Made by a program: the position numbers and the translations under genes. Below the pieces are notes generated by a model. That model had not been told where the DNA came from, made no database searches, and saw only the letters and a list, made by a program, of their open reading frames with translations. Shown here piece after piece: positions 9,772-18,901 of a stretch of 64,000 nucleotides of DNA; within the stretch, counting starts at the first letter, position 1; each line of letters starts with the position of its first letter. The DNA lies in contig CANQXP010000003.1 of assembly GCA_947627885.1 (NCBI GenBank), forward strand, positions 20,328 through 84,327, written 5' to 3'. The stretch is from an uncultured Rikenella sp. (lineage in GTDB: Bacteria; Bacteroidota; Bacteroidia; Bacteroidales; Rikenellaceae).

Positions 9772-9854
9772 TACTCCGGGCGGGACTTGAACCCGCACAG
9801 CCTAATGGCCAAAGGATTTTAAGTCCTTCGTGTCTACCATTCCACCACCGGAGC
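9772..9854 (-). tRNA. tRNA-Leu (anticodon UAA)
   Basis: The minus strand gives GCTCCGG ... CCGGAGT with discriminator A, an anticodon stem-loop GGACTTAAAATCC (UAA), a long variable arm as expected for leucine, and the T-loop GGTTCAAGTCC. No CCA is encoded. Confidence 0.95.
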
Positions 9855-10040
9855 CCAACTTGCGACGTGCCCTTGTTGAGCACAGTTTATTCCCCGCCAC
9901 GAAGATAGCTATTCCGGCCTGAACCCGCAAATTTATTTCCCGCAGGGCCGGCCTATACCAAGGATGCCTGCCTGACCGTTTTTAGTATAAATCGTTATCT
10001 TTACCCACAGGAAACCGAATAAAACCCTACGATAGTTAAA

Positions 10041-12551
10041 ATGAGAAAGAAAAGTTATCTGTTCCTGGCGATGGGCCTGCTGTGCGTGAGTGCGCTGTCG
10101 GCGCAGGTGCGACGCGAGTTCCTGTTGGAGAAAGGCTGGAAATTCACCCGCACGGACGATTCGCTGGCCAGCGGCATTACGTTCGACGACCGCGGATGGC
10201 AAACGGTCACCGTGCCGCACGACTGGGCCATCTACGGGCCGTTCAACCCGAATAACGACAAGCAAAACGTGGCCATCGTTCAGGACGGGCAGGTGGAGCC
10301 GAGCGAACACGCCGGACGCACCGGGGGGCTGCCGTTCGTCGGGACGGGCTGGTACCGGACGAAATTCAGCGTGCCGGAATTCGCCGGCAAGAACGATAAA
10401 CGCGTCACCGTGCAGTTCGACGGGGCGATGAGCGGGGCGCAGGTGTGGGTCAACGGCAAAAAGGCGGGGGAGTGGCCGTATGGATATAATACTTTCTATT
10501 TCGACGTTACCCCCTACCTGAATGCCGACGGCGAGGACAATGTCCTGGCGGTGCGATTGGAAAACCTGCCCGAATCGTCGCGCTGGTATCCGGGGGCGGG
10601 GCTGTACCGCAACGTGCATGTGATCGTCAACGAAGGGGTGCATATCCCGGTGTGGGGTACTTATGTGACCACTCCGGTGGTGAACGACCGTTTCGCTAAG
10701 GTGAACCTGAAAACGGAGGTGGTGCTTCCGGAGGGCTTCGAACCGAACCGTTACCGGTTGGTGACGGAGATCCTGGACAGCGCGGGGCGTGTGGTGACGG
10801 GCGTTACCTCCAAACTCGGCGAATACGACGAAGGCGTATTCACGCAAGAGATGATCGTGGACGATCCGATGCTGTGGGATCTGGACAATCCGGTGCTTTA
10901 CACGGCGGTGTCGAAACTCTACGAGGGCAACGACCTGAGGGACGAATACAGCACGCCGTTCGGTATCCGGACGATTGAAATTCGGTCCGACGACGGGTTC
11001 TACCTGAATGGCAAAAAGACCGTTTTCAAAGGGGTGTGTAATCACCACGACCTGGGGCCGCTGGGCGGTGCGGTCAACGAAGCGGCCATCCGCCGGCAGG
11101 TGCGTATCATGAAGGATATGGGGGCCAACGCGATCCGCACCTCGCACAATATGCCGGCCCCGGAGCTGGTGCGGGCCTGCGACGAGATGGGGATGATGCT
11201 GATGGTCGAGACTTTCGACGAATGGAAATCGCCGAAGTGCCAGAACGGCTATAACCGCCTGTTCGACGACTGGGCCGAGAAAGACCTGACCAACGTGATC
11301 CGCCATTACCGCAACAATCCGAGCGTGGTGATGTGGTGCATCGGCAACGAGGTGCCGGAGCAGGGGATGGAGCACGGGGCCAAGATCGCCCGCTGGTTGC
11401 AGGACATCGCCCACCGCGAGGACCCGACGCGTCCGGTGACGCAGGGGATGGACAATCCGGGGGCGGTCATCAACAACAACTTTGCGGCGGTGATGGACGT
11501 GGCGGGCTTCAACTACCGGCCGTTCATGTACCCGGAGGACTACCGGAAGCTGCCGCAGCAGATTATTCTGGGCACCGAGACGGCTTCGACCGTCAGCTCG
11601 CGCGGGGTCTATAAATTCCCGGTGGTACGGGCGGCAATGAAGACCTATCCGGATCATCAGGCTTCTTCCTATGATGTGGAGCACTGCGGCTGGTCGAACC
11701 TGCCGGAGGACGATTTCATCCAGCACGAGGATTTGCCGTATGCGATCGGGGAGTTCGTCTGGACGGGCTTCGACTACCTGGGCGAGCCGACGCCGTACTA
11801 CACCAACTGGCCGAGCCACAGTTCGCTGTTCGGGATCGTCGATCTGGCGGGGATACCGAAAGACCGCTATTACCTCTACCGCAGCCACTGGAATCCGACT
11901 GAGGAGACGTTGCATATCCTGCCGCACTGGACGTGGCCGGAGGAACGTATCGGGGATACCATCCCGGTGTTCGTCTATACCAATTACCCGATGGCTGAAC
12001 TGTTCATCAACGGGATGAGCCAGGGTATCCGTGCGAAAGACAAAGATGTGAAACTCGAAGGGTCATACACCCCGGAGGCGCAGAAGTCGTTCGAGCGTCA
12101 GAAGCGTTACCGGCTGATGTGGATGGACACCCGGTACGAGCCGGGGACGCTGAAGGTCGTGGCCTACGATTCGACCGGCAAAGCGGTGGCCGAACAGGAG
12201 ATACATACGGCGGGCAAACCTCACCATATCGAATTGACAGCCGACCGGACGGTGCTGGATGCGACCGGCAAAGACCTGTCGTTCATCAACGTGCGGGTGG
12301 TGGACAAGGACGGGAACTTGTGCCCGGACGATACGCGTGAGATCAGTTTCCGGGTCAAAGGGGCGGGGAGTTATCGCGCTGCGGCGAACGGCAACCCGGC
12401 GTCGCTGGAGCTGTTCCACCTGCCGCAGATGAAGCTGTTCAGCGGCCAGCTGACGGCCATCGTGCAGAGCGGGGAACAGCCGGGCGAGATTGTTTTTGAA
12501 GCGACGGCGCCGGGCGTGAAGGGGGCGAAGCTGACGTTGCAGAGCAGATAA
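10041..12551 (+). CDS. Secreted GH2 beta-galactosidase-type glycoside hydrolase
   Basis: Hydrolyses terminal beta-galactosides or related sugars outside the cytoplasm. The signal peptide ends near SALSAQ. A sugar-binding jelly roll (about 25-200) and Ig-like domain (about 205-315) precede the TIM barrel. The acid/base Glu is at about 437 in WCIGNEVPEQ, and the nucleophile is probably in ILGTETAST. Extra C-terminal Ig-like domains follow (KVVAYDSTGKAVAEQEI, LSFINVRVVDKDG), as in Bacteroidales GH2 enzymes. A -7-like TATCTTTA lies about 40 bases upstream. The exact sugar specificity cannot be read from the sequence. Confidence 0.93.
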   Translation: MRKKSYLFLAMGLLCVSALSAQVRREFLLEKGWKFTRTDDSLASGITFDDRGWQTVTVPHDWAIYGPFNPNNDKQNVAIVQDGQVEPSEHAGRTGGLPFVGTGWYRTKFSVPEFAGKNDKRVTVQFDGAMSGAQVWVNGKKAGEWPYGYNTFYFDVTPYLNADGEDNVLAVRLENLPESSRWYPGAGLYRNVHVIVNEGVHIPVWGTYVTTPVVNDRFAKVNLKTEVVLPEGFEPNRYRLVTEILDSAGRVVTGVTSKLGEYDEGVFTQEMIVDDPMLWDLDNPVLYTAVSKLYEGNDLRDEYSTPFGIRTIEIRSDDGFYLNGKKTVFKGVCNHHDLGPLGGAVNEAAIRRQVRIMKDMGANAIRTSHNMPAPELVRACDEMGMMLMVETFDEWKSPKCQNGYNRLFDDWAEKDLTNVIRHYRNNPSVVMWCIGNEVPEQGMEHGAKIARWLQDIAHREDPTRPVTQGMDNPGAVINNNFAAVMDVAGFNYRPFMYPEDYRKLPQQIILGTETASTVSSRGVYKFPVVRAAMKTYPDHQASSYDVEHCGWSNLPEDDFIQHEDLPYAIGEFVWTGFDYLGEPTPYYTNWPSHSSLFGIVDLAGIPKDRYYLYRSHWNPTEETLHILPHWTWPEERIGDTIPVFVYTNYPMAELFINGMSQGIRAKDKDVKLEGSYTPEAQKSFERQKRYRLMWMDTRYEPGTLKVVAYDSTGKAVAEQEIHTAGKPHHIELTADRTVLDATGKDLSFINVRVVDKDGNLCPDDTREISFRVKGAGSYRAAANGNPASLELFHLPQMKLFSGQLTAIVQSGEQPGEIVFEATAPGVKGAKLTLQSR

Positions 12552-12718
12552 ACTTTGCCGAATCGTATGAAAATCCCTGTGCGGCGATGCCGTGGAGGGA
12601 TTTTTTATGCCGTGAAACGGACGGTAAAATATACCGAAAAGCCAAATCGGCTTTCAGGGTGAAATATCCTGCGGAAACTGTTGGCTGTGTCACGGGCTTT
12701 CCTTATTTTCGGTCAGTC

Positions 12719-13411
12719 ATGCAGGTACCCGATTCGACATACCCGATCCACATCTACGTCCTGGAGCTGGAGGACGGTTTCTGGTATGTGGGCAAAACCC
12801 ATTACCCGGATTCGCGCTACTGGCAGCACACGCACGGCAAGGGAGCCGAGTGGACGAAGCTGCACAAGGTGGTTCGCTGCGTGACGCGGCAGGTGTTCTA
12901 CGTGGAGACGGAGTACGACGAGGACAAGTACGAGAACCTCACGACCATCGAGTGGATGGAGCGGGAGGGGTGGCGGCAGGTGAGGGGAGGGCAGTGGTGC
13001 GAAGTGTCGGAGGAGAAGACGCTGAGGAAACTGCACCGCTGCGGCTATTTCAAACAGGTCAAAGCCTCCCGGCAGGAGTTCGCTCCGCAGTCGCTGGTGA
13101 GGTATGTGCTGGAATTGAAGGAAGGGAAATATTTCGTCGGTTACACGCGCGACCTGAAACGCACCCTGCGTAAGCACGAGTACGGCCGGGGCACGGAATG
13201 GACGAAAAAGTACAAACCGTTGGGATTGGTGAGTGCCGAACCGTTCGAAACGCCGAGCGGGGCGATCCGCAACCGGCGGGATGTCGATCCGGTGGTGATC
13301 GACTGTTTCCGTCGTTACGGTTGCGAGAATGTGCGCGGCGGTTCGTTTTCGGCCGTGGACGAGGACGCACATCTGGAGGCCCTGATCAAATACGGCGTGG
13401 AACTCGATTAA
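12719..13411 (+). CDS. Protein with two GIY-YIG nuclease-like domains
   Basis: The 231-aa protein contains two tandem copies of a GIY-YIG-like half: IYVLELEDGFWYVGKT at the N-terminus and RYVLELKEGKYFVGYT near 125, each followed by a KG/RG-x-EWTK stretch (HGKGAEWTKLHK; YGRGTEWTKKYK). The start is placed at MQVPDSTYPIHIYVLELE, because the longer ORF start overlaps non-coding-like sequence. The domain normally cuts DNA, but the family function is unknown here. A WCEVSEEKTLRKL segment sits between the copies. It is not visibly part of an operon. Confidence 0.75.
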   Translation: MQVPDSTYPIHIYVLELEDGFWYVGKTHYPDSRYWQHTHGKGAEWTKLHKVVRCVTRQVFYVETEYDEDKYENLTTIEWMEREGWRQVRGGQWCEVSEEKTLRKLHRCGYFKQVKASRQEFAPQSLVRYVLELKEGKYFVGYTRDLKRTLRKHEYGRGTEWTKKYKPLGLVSAEPFETPSGAIRNRRDVDPVVIDCFRRYGCENVRGGSFSAVDEDAHLEALIKYGVELD

Positions 13412-13616
13412 TGCCTCTTTCGATCGGCTCTGTTTCGTTTTTCGGACGACTGTCGGAAATGGAAGGGGCCAGTCTCGCAAAACGCACTTCGAATACTTTC
13501 AGGATTCAGGAATAGGCACGGTAAACCAGTGTTTTACGCTTTTTCAGCCACGGTTTGCCGAGGGTTTCTTGTCATCTTTGACAGTGGATTACAGTCACTA
13601 AAAAGGAGGACAGGAA

Positions 13617-14192
13617 ATGAAAAAAATGGGTTTTGTCAGGTATCGTCCGGCGGCGGCCGAGCTCCGCGCGGCGATAGAAAGATTGGCGGCCTGCGGCGTG
13701 GCCGAAGCCGATATCCTGGTGGGTGCGGACATTCGGGAGTGCTGGCAGGCGCTTGCGGCCGGCGACACGCTGGTGGTCGGTGAACTGACCGAAGTGTGCA
13801 CCGATATCGTCAGCCTGCTGGCGTTGCTGAGCGAAATGGAAGAGCGGAATGTGGCTTTGCAGTCCATCTCGGACCCGTGGCTGGATATGTCGCAGGGATC
13901 GCATGCGCGCGCCCGGCTGCTGAAAGGGTTGAACCGTTTCGGCTGGGACAGCCTCGCTATCGGGGTGAACGAACGCGCCGCCGGGCAGCCGAGGATCCGC
14001 AAACGCGGCCGGCCTCAGGGTATTTCGGGCGAACGGCTTCGCAAATCCCAGACCGGAATGCTGCTCTACCAGCATTCGGACCTGAGCGTGGCCGCCATCT
14101 GCGATATGATCGGCCTGGAGCAGCGGAGCTTCTACCGTTACCTGAACGCCAACAAAGAGGTGCCGCGTCGCCGCCGGCACGGCGAAGCATGA
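13617..14192 (+). CDS. Serine-recombinase-like protein lacking the catalytic serine, with resolvase HTH
   Basis: The N-terminal ~115 residues follow the resolvase fold order (DTLVVGELTEVCTDIVSLL aligned with the usual LxRLxRS region, then LLSEMEERNVALQSI). The usual YxRVS opening is replaced by FVRYRPAAAEL, so no nucleophilic serine is visible. The C-terminus has the linker and HTH typical of invertases (KRGRPQGI, SVAAICDMIGLEQRSFYRYLN). It may be a DNA-binding regulator derived from an invertase rather than an active recombinase. A rare strong Shine-Dalgarno (AAAAAGGAGG) precedes the start and supports it. Confidence 0.7.
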   Translation: MKKMGFVRYRPAAAELRAAIERLAACGVAEADILVGADIRECWQALAAGDTLVVGELTEVCTDIVSLLALLSEMEERNVALQSISDPWLDMSQGSHARARLLKGLNRFGWDSLAIGVNERAAGQPRIRKRGRPQGISGERLRKSQTGMLLYQHSDLSVAAICDMIGLEQRSFYRYLNANKEVPRRRRHGEA

Positions 14193-14256
14193 CCGGGCGG
14201 GGTAACTGGCACTAATCTTGTTAAGAGATAGGCCGGTACTTTAAAACACGCCGGTT

Positions 14257-15993
14257 ATGGGAAAAAAAGTGGCAGACCAGCTGGTCGAAACGATCGAAAA
14301 GGCAGGGATCAAGCGGATCTATGCGGTTACGGGCGACAGCCTGAATGAAGTGAACGACGCGGTGCGCAGGCGCGGCACGGTGCAGTGGGTGCACGTGCGG
14401 CACGAGGAGGCCGGGGCTTATGCGGCTGCGGCGGAGGCCGAGCTGAACGGGATCGCCTGCTGCGCGGGCAGCAGCGGCCCCGGCCACGTGCATCTGGTCA
14501 ACGGGCTGTACGATGCGAACCGGAGCAACGCCTCGGTATTCGCCATCGCTTCGACTTGTTCATCGACGGAATTCGGGACGAAGTACTTCCAGGAGACCGA
14601 TACGACGAAATTATTCGCGGATTGCAGCGGCTACAACCAGCTACCCGTCACTCCGGTGCAGTTCTCGCGGATGATCCAGGCCGCGTTGCAACATACCATC
14701 CAGAAAAAAGAGGTGGCCGTATTGGGCCTGCCCGGCGATCTGGCGGCCGCCAAGGCCGTCGAGGGGCCTACGGCCGCTTTCGCATTGCCGACCAAGGGTA
14801 TTTACCGGCCGCAGGATTCGGAACTGCGGAGGTTGGCCGATATGATCAACTCGTCGGAGAGGATCACGATCTATTGCGGGATCGGAGCGCGGGACGCTCA
14901 CGACGAGGTGGTCAGACTGGCGGAGACGATCAAGGCTCCCGTCGGCTACAGTTTCAAGGCCAAAATGGCGATCCAGCACCACAATCCGTATGAAATAGGA
15001 ATGACCGGCCTTCTGGGGCTGCCGTCGGCTTATGCCAGCATGCACAGTTCGGATCTGCTGATCCTGCTGGGCACGGATTTCCCTTACGAATCGTTCATGC
15101 CGGAACAGTGCCGGATTGCGCAGGTGGACATACGGCCCGAACGGATCGGCCGCCGTGCCAAGGTCGATCTGGCCCTGGGAGGCGATGTGAAGGATACGCT
15201 GGAGGCTTTGTTCCCGATGATCCGGGCGAAGGAGAATGACGATTTCCTGATGGGGCAGTTGCAGGTTTATGAGAAGGTGAAGGAGCATATGGTTACGCTG
15301 GCCGAGAAAAAGGGCGGCGACTGCACCATTGCGCCGGAGTTCGTGACGGCCCTGATCGATAAGCTGGCCGACGAGGATGCGATATTCACGGTCGATACGG
15401 GGATGTGCTGCGTGTGGGGTGCGCGGCTGCTGGGCGCTACGGGCAAGCGGGAGATGCTGGGTTCGTTCAACCACGGCTCGATGGCCAATGCCATGCCGAT
15501 GGCGATCGGGGCGGCCTTCGCCCGGCCGGGACAACAGGTGGTGGCCCTGTGCGGCGACGGCGGTATCTCGATGCTGTTGGGCGACCTGGCGACGATCGTG
15601 CAGTATAAATTGCCGGTCAAGCTGGTCGTGTTCGACAACCGGGCTTTGGGGATGGTCAAGCTGGAGATGGAGGTGGCGGGGCTGCCTGACTGGCAGACGG
15701 ATATGTATAACCCGGATTTCGCGGCGGTGGCTAAGGCGATGGGAATGGAGGGTTATTCGGTGAGCGCTCCGGCCGAGGTCGAAGGGGTGTTGAGGAAGGC
15801 GTTTGCCGCTGAAGGCCCGGCGTTGGTGCGTGTCTGCACCGATCCGAACGCGCTGGCGATGCCGCCGAAGATCGAGTTCGACCAGATGAAGGGTTTCGCT
15901 ATTTCTATGGCCAAACTGATCCTGGCCGGGCGCAGCGAGGATGTGTGGGAAACGGCCCGGAGCAATATCAAGCATATCTGGGGAATCCTTTGA
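14257..15993 (+). CDS. poxB: Pyruvate oxidase / pyruvate:quinone oxidoreductase, ThDP-dependent
   Basis: A PoxB-type flavoprotein that would oxidatively decarboxylate pyruvate to acetate and pass electrons to quinone at the membrane. The N-terminal ThDP Glu lies in VHVRHEEAGAYAAAAEAEL; the C-terminal ThDP motif is GDGGISMLLGDLATIVQY followed by FDNRALGMVKLEM. The last ~25 residues (MAKLILAGRSEDVWETARSN) resemble the membrane-docking tail of E. coli PoxB, which favours poxB over acetolactate synthase. The length of 578 aa fits. It is monocistronic, with the strong terminator some 200 bases downstream. Confidence 0.9.
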   Translation: MGKKVADQLVETIEKAGIKRIYAVTGDSLNEVNDAVRRRGTVQWVHVRHEEAGAYAAAAEAELNGIACCAGSSGPGHVHLVNGLYDANRSNASVFAIASTCSSTEFGTKYFQETDTTKLFADCSGYNQLPVTPVQFSRMIQAALQHTIQKKEVAVLGLPGDLAAAKAVEGPTAAFALPTKGIYRPQDSELRRLADMINSSERITIYCGIGARDAHDEVVRLAETIKAPVGYSFKAKMAIQHHNPYEIGMTGLLGLPSAYASMHSSDLLILLGTDFPYESFMPEQCRIAQVDIRPERIGRRAKVDLALGGDVKDTLEALFPMIRAKENDDFLMGQLQVYEKVKEHMVTLAEKKGGDCTIAPEFVTALIDKLADEDAIFTVDTGMCCVWGARLLGATGKREMLGSFNHGSMANAMPMAIGAAFARPGQQVVALCGDGGISMLLGDLATIVQYKLPVKLVVFDNRALGMVKLEMEVAGLPDWQTDMYNPDFAAVAKAMGMEGYSVSAPAEVEGVLRKAFAAEGPALVRVCTDPNALAMPPKIEFDQMKGFAISMAKLILAGRSEDVWETARSNIKHIWGIL

Positions 15994-16188
15994 TAGATCA
16001 TGGAGCCGGGAGGCTGTGTTTGGCAATGCGGTACCCGCTTCCACCGGCGCGATCATCGTGAATCCCGGAGCCGGCAAAGAAGTAGTAGGGCGGAGCAGGT
16101 CGATTTGGGACAGTATGGTGCGAGTCGTAGAATCGCCGGCCTTTGCGCTGAAGCCGCTGGTCGGCAGGGAAAGACCCTTTTTAAAGCC

Positions 16189-16222
16189 GCAGGGCCGGTT
16201 TCCAGACGGAAACCGGCCCTGC
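16189..16222. terminator. Bidirectional intrinsic terminator between poxB and gdhA
   Basis: GCAGGGCCGGTTTCC-agac-GGAAACCGGCCCTGC is a perfect 15-base stem between convergent genes. Confidence 0.85.
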
Positions 16223-16249
16223 GTATGTTAATGAAAAAACGTCTTTACG

Positions 16250-17605
16250 CTATACGATCCCCTGGGCCAGCATGGCGTTGGCCACTTTCCGGAAACCGGC
16301 GATATTTGCGCCTTTCACGTAGTTCACGTAGCCGTCCGGCTCGGTGCCGTATTCGACGCAGACCGAGTGGATATTCTGCATGATCGAGTGCAGTTTGGCG
16401 TCCACCTCTTCGGGGCTCCATTTCAGCCGTTCCGAATTCTGGGTCATCTCCAGCCCGGATGTCGCCACGCCTCCCGCGTTGGAGGCTTTGCCCGGCGCAT
16501 AGAGGAGCTTGTGCTGCTGGAAAGCATGGACCGCCTCCGGGGTCGAAGGCATGTTGGCCCCTTCGGCCACGCAGATGCAGCCGTTCGCGATCAGTTTGGC
16601 GGCGTCGTCCCCGTCCAGTTCGTTTTGCGTCGCGCACGGCATGGCGATGTCGCACTTCACGCCCCACGGACGCTCGCCCGCGAAGTATTTGGCATTCGGG
16701 TAACGTTCGGCATATTCGCTGATGCGCCCCCGGTAGATGTTTTTGAGCTCGAAAATGTAGTCCAGCTTGTCGGCGTCGATGCCCTCCGGATCATAGATGT
16801 ATCCCGACGAGTCCGAAGCGGTCACCACTTTGGCCCCCAGCTGGGTCATTTTCTGGATGGCGTACTGCGCCACGTTCCCCGAACCCGAAATGGCGACGAC
16901 TTTCCCTTTCGGGCTGTCGCCTTTGGTGGCGAGCATCTCCTGTGCGAAGTAGCTCACGCCGTAGCCCGTGGCTTCCGGACGGAGCGGGCTGCCGCCCCAG
17001 TCCAACCCCTTGCCGGTGAAAGTGCCCGTAAATTCGTTCCGCAGCCGTTTGTACTGGCCGAACATGAAGCCGATCTCGCGCGCCCCCACGCCGATGTCCC
17101 CGGCGGGCACGTCGGTGTCGGCGCCGATATGCCGCTGCAATTCGGTGACGAAAGACTGGCAGAAGCGCATCACCTCGTTATCCGATTTTCCTTTGGGATT
17201 GAAGTCCGAACCGCCTTTGCCCCCGCCCATCGGCAGGGTGGTCAGCGCGTTTTTGAAAGTCTGCTCGAAAGCGAGGAATTTCAGGATGCTGAGATTCACG
17301 GAGGCGTGGAACCGCAGCCCTCCCTTGTACGGGCCGATGGCGCTGTTCATCTGTACCCGGAACCCGCGGTTGATCTCCACTTCGCCCTTGTCGTTGACCC
17401 ACGGCACGCGGAAGATGATCACGCGCTCCGGTTCGGCGATGCGTTCCAGCACCTTCATCTTCATCAGGACGGGGTTTTCGATAATATACGGTGCCAGGCT
17501 TTCCACCACTTCGTGGACGGCCTGGTGGAATTCCGGCTCGTTCGGGTTCTTAGCTTCGATGCGCGACATGAAGTCGCTGATGTACTGCTGCACTTGCTTT
17601 TCCAT
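16250..17605 (-). CDS. gdhA: NADP-type glutamate dehydrogenase
   Basis: Interconverts 2-oxoglutarate plus ammonia and glutamate in the cytoplasm; the major ammonia-assimilation enzyme in Bacteroidales. The length of 451 aa is that of hexameric GdhA. Key blocks are YKGGLRFHASVN, the lysine-bearing PMGGGKGGSDFNPKGKS, PAGDIGVGAREIGFM and the nucleotide-binding loop SGSGNVAQYAIQK. The minus-strand -7 box TATTTTTG lies about 45 bases upstream inside a long inverted repeat, hinting at regulation. A downstream terminator is shared with poxB. Confidence 0.97.
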   Translation of the reverse strand: MEKQVQQYISDFMSRIEAKNPNEPEFHQAVHEVVESLAPYIIENPVLMKMKVLERIAEPERVIIFRVPWVNDKGEVEINRGFRVQMNSAIGPYKGGLRFHASVNLSILKFLAFEQTFKNALTTLPMGGGKGGSDFNPKGKSDNEVMRFCQSFVTELQRHIGADTDVPAGDIGVGAREIGFMFGQYKRLRNEFTGTFTGKGLDWGGSPLRPEATGYGVSYFAQEMLATKGDSPKGKVVAISGSGNVAQYAIQKMTQLGAKVVTASDSSGYIYDPEGIDADKLDYIFELKNIYRGRISEYAERYPNAKYFAGERPWGVKCDIAMPCATQNELDGDDAAKLIANGCICVAEGANMPSTPEAVHAFQQHKLLYAPGKASNAGGVATSGLEMTQNSERLKWSPEEVDAKLHSIMQNIHSVCVEYGTEPDGYVNYVKGANIAGFRKVANAMLAQGIV

Positions 17606-17642
17606 CGGTTTTTTTTAGGTTTACGGTTTAAAATCTTTCTCC

Positions 17643-17681
17643 AAGTTGCAAAAATAGAATTCCGCGCGGGTTCTGCAACTT
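17643..17681 (-). promoter_or_regulatory. gdhA promoter with an inverted repeat
   Basis: On the minus strand TATTTTTG (complement of 17649-17656) fits the Bacteroidetes -7 box. It overlaps one arm of an inverted repeat AAGTTGCA ... TGCAACTT, arms 23 bases apart, a possible operator. Confidence 0.45.
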
Positions 17682-17752
17682 ATTGTTTTGTTTTTAACAT
17701 CACAGGTGAAATCCGAACGTATTTTGTCGTTCACATTCCACGGGCTTTGCCG

Positions 17753-17760
17753 TATCTTTG
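17753..17760 (+). promoter_or_regulatory. -7 box TATCTTTG directly before the cidA/lrgA start codon
   Basis: A perfect TAnnTTTG box ends 4 bases before the ATG, so the transcript may be leaderless or nearly so. A TTTG 26 bases upstream is a poor -33 match. Confidence 0.5.
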
Positions 17761-17764
17761 CGGC

Positions 17765-18148
17765 ATGAAATTTCTGGTGCAGTCGTTCTGGCTGCTGTTT
17801 TTCTACCTGCTGGGCCTCGGCCTGAGCGTGCTGATCGGGGGCATCATTCCGGGCAGCGTGCTGGGAATGGTGCTGCTCTTCATGGTCTTGGCTTTCGGAT
17901 GGCTTTCGCCGGATCGGGTGAGCCGGGTGTCGGAGCTGCTGATCGACAATATGGTGCTCTTCTTCCTGCCTGCGGCGGTGGGGCTGATCGCCTCCGTGGG
18001 TTTGATTACGGCGAACCTGGTCGCCATTCTGGTGGCGGCTGCGGTCAGCACGGTGCTGATCGTGGCGGCTGTGGCCGTGACCCAGCAGCGGATGGAGATC
18101 CGCAAACGGAAACGAAAGATTCGGGAGGGCGGCCATGAAACTCGATAG
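17765..18148 (+). CDS. CidA/LrgA family membrane protein
   Basis: A 127-aa holin-like protein with four hydrophobic helices, opening MKFLVQSFWLLFFYLLGLGLS and carrying the family's PGSVLGMVLLFMVLAFG segment; the C-terminal tail is basic (QQRMEIRKRKRKIREGG). The ORF track's 593-aa version extends far upstream through antisense gdhA sequence and is not real. The gene overlaps the next one by 14 bases, and in other bacteria CidA/LrgA and CidB/LrgB act together in murein hydrolase or metabolite-export control. Confidence 0.9.
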   Translation: MKFLVQSFWLLFFYLLGLGLSVLIGGIIPGSVLGMVLLFMVLAFGWLSPDRVSRVSELLIDNMVLFFLPAAVGLIASVGLITANLVAILVAAAVSTVLIVAAVAVTQQRMEIRKRKRKIREGGHETR

Positions 18149-18851
18149 CACGCTGGAGGCATTGGAATTGCTGGTCGGCTCGCAGATCTTCCTGCTGACC
18201 TTCACCATCGGGATCTATGTGTTGTCCCTGTGGCTTTTCAAGCGCACGCGGCTGGGATTGCTCCATCCTCTCATCACTTCGGGGGCGGTGATCATCGTCT
18301 TCCTGCTGGCTACGGGGATCACATACGAACAATATCACAGCGCTACGGCGTTGATCGACTTTATGCTGGGACCGTCGGTGGTGGCGCTGGGATACGCCCT
18401 ATACCGGCAGGTGGAACAACTCAAGGCCAATGCGGTGTCGATCGTGACTTCGGTGGTGGTGGGGAGCGTGGTCGGGATCGTGAGCGTGATCCTGATCATC
18501 CGGTTGTTCGGCGCGGGGGCGACCATCGAGGCGTCGCTGGTGCCCAAGTCGGTGACCACGCCGATCGCCATGTCGATCTCGGAGCGGGCGGGCGGCATCG
18601 GTTCGCTGACGGCTATCGTGGTGATCCTGACCGGTATTTTCGGAAGCATCGTGGGGCCGTTCGTGCTGCGGAAACTCAATATCACCAGCCGGATCGCCAA
18701 GGGGTTGGCCTTGGGCTCGGCGGCGCACGGTGTGGGCACGGCCAAAGCGATGGAGATGGGGGCGGTGGAGGGGGCTGTGAGCGGCCTTGCGATCGGATTG
18801 ATGGGCCTGATCACGGCTTTGCTCGCCCCGGTGATCGAACAGATTTTATAA
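18135..18851 (+). CDS. lrgB: LrgB/CidB family membrane protein
   Basis: The 238-aa protein has about 6-7 membrane helices and the family blocks YHSATALIDFMLGPSVVALGYALY, ASLVPKSVTTPIAMSIS and GSAAHGVGTAKAMEMG. It is translated from inside the end of the lrgA-like gene (ATGAAACTCGATAG), so the two are coupled. Known partners of LrgA-type proteins include export of small metabolites and control of autolysis; which role applies here is inferred. A GGGCCGGCAG-type hairpin terminates the unit. Confidence 0.93.
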   Translation: MKLDSTLEALELLVGSQIFLLTFTIGIYVLSLWLFKRTRLGLLHPLITSGAVIIVFLLATGITYEQYHSATALIDFMLGPSVVALGYALYRQVEQLKANAVSIVTSVVVGSVVGIVSVILIIRLFGAGATIEASLVPKSVTTPIAMSISERAGGIGSLTAIVVILTGIFGSIVGPFVLRKLNITSRIAKGLALGSAAHGVGTAKAMEMGAVEGAVSGLAIGLMGLITALLAPVIEQIL

Positions 18852-18870
18852 TGTCGGGGACGAAATGATA

Positions 18871-18896
18871 CGGGCCGGCAGTTTACTGCCGGCCCG
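18871..18896. terminator. Bidirectional terminator between lrgB and phosphoesterase gene
   Basis: CGGGCCGGCAG-TTTA-CTGCCGGCCCG is a perfect stem between convergent genes. Confidence 0.8.
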
Positions 18897-18901
18897 CATA
18901 T

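Noticed and set aside
9933-11927. 664-codon minus-strand ORF across the GH2 gene
   Set aside because: Antisense to a well-supported glycosidase; composition is typical of shadow frames.
16367-17764. 5' part of the 593-codon ORF before the lrgA-like gene
   Set aside because: It is antisense to gdhA; the real gene starts at MKFLVQSF.
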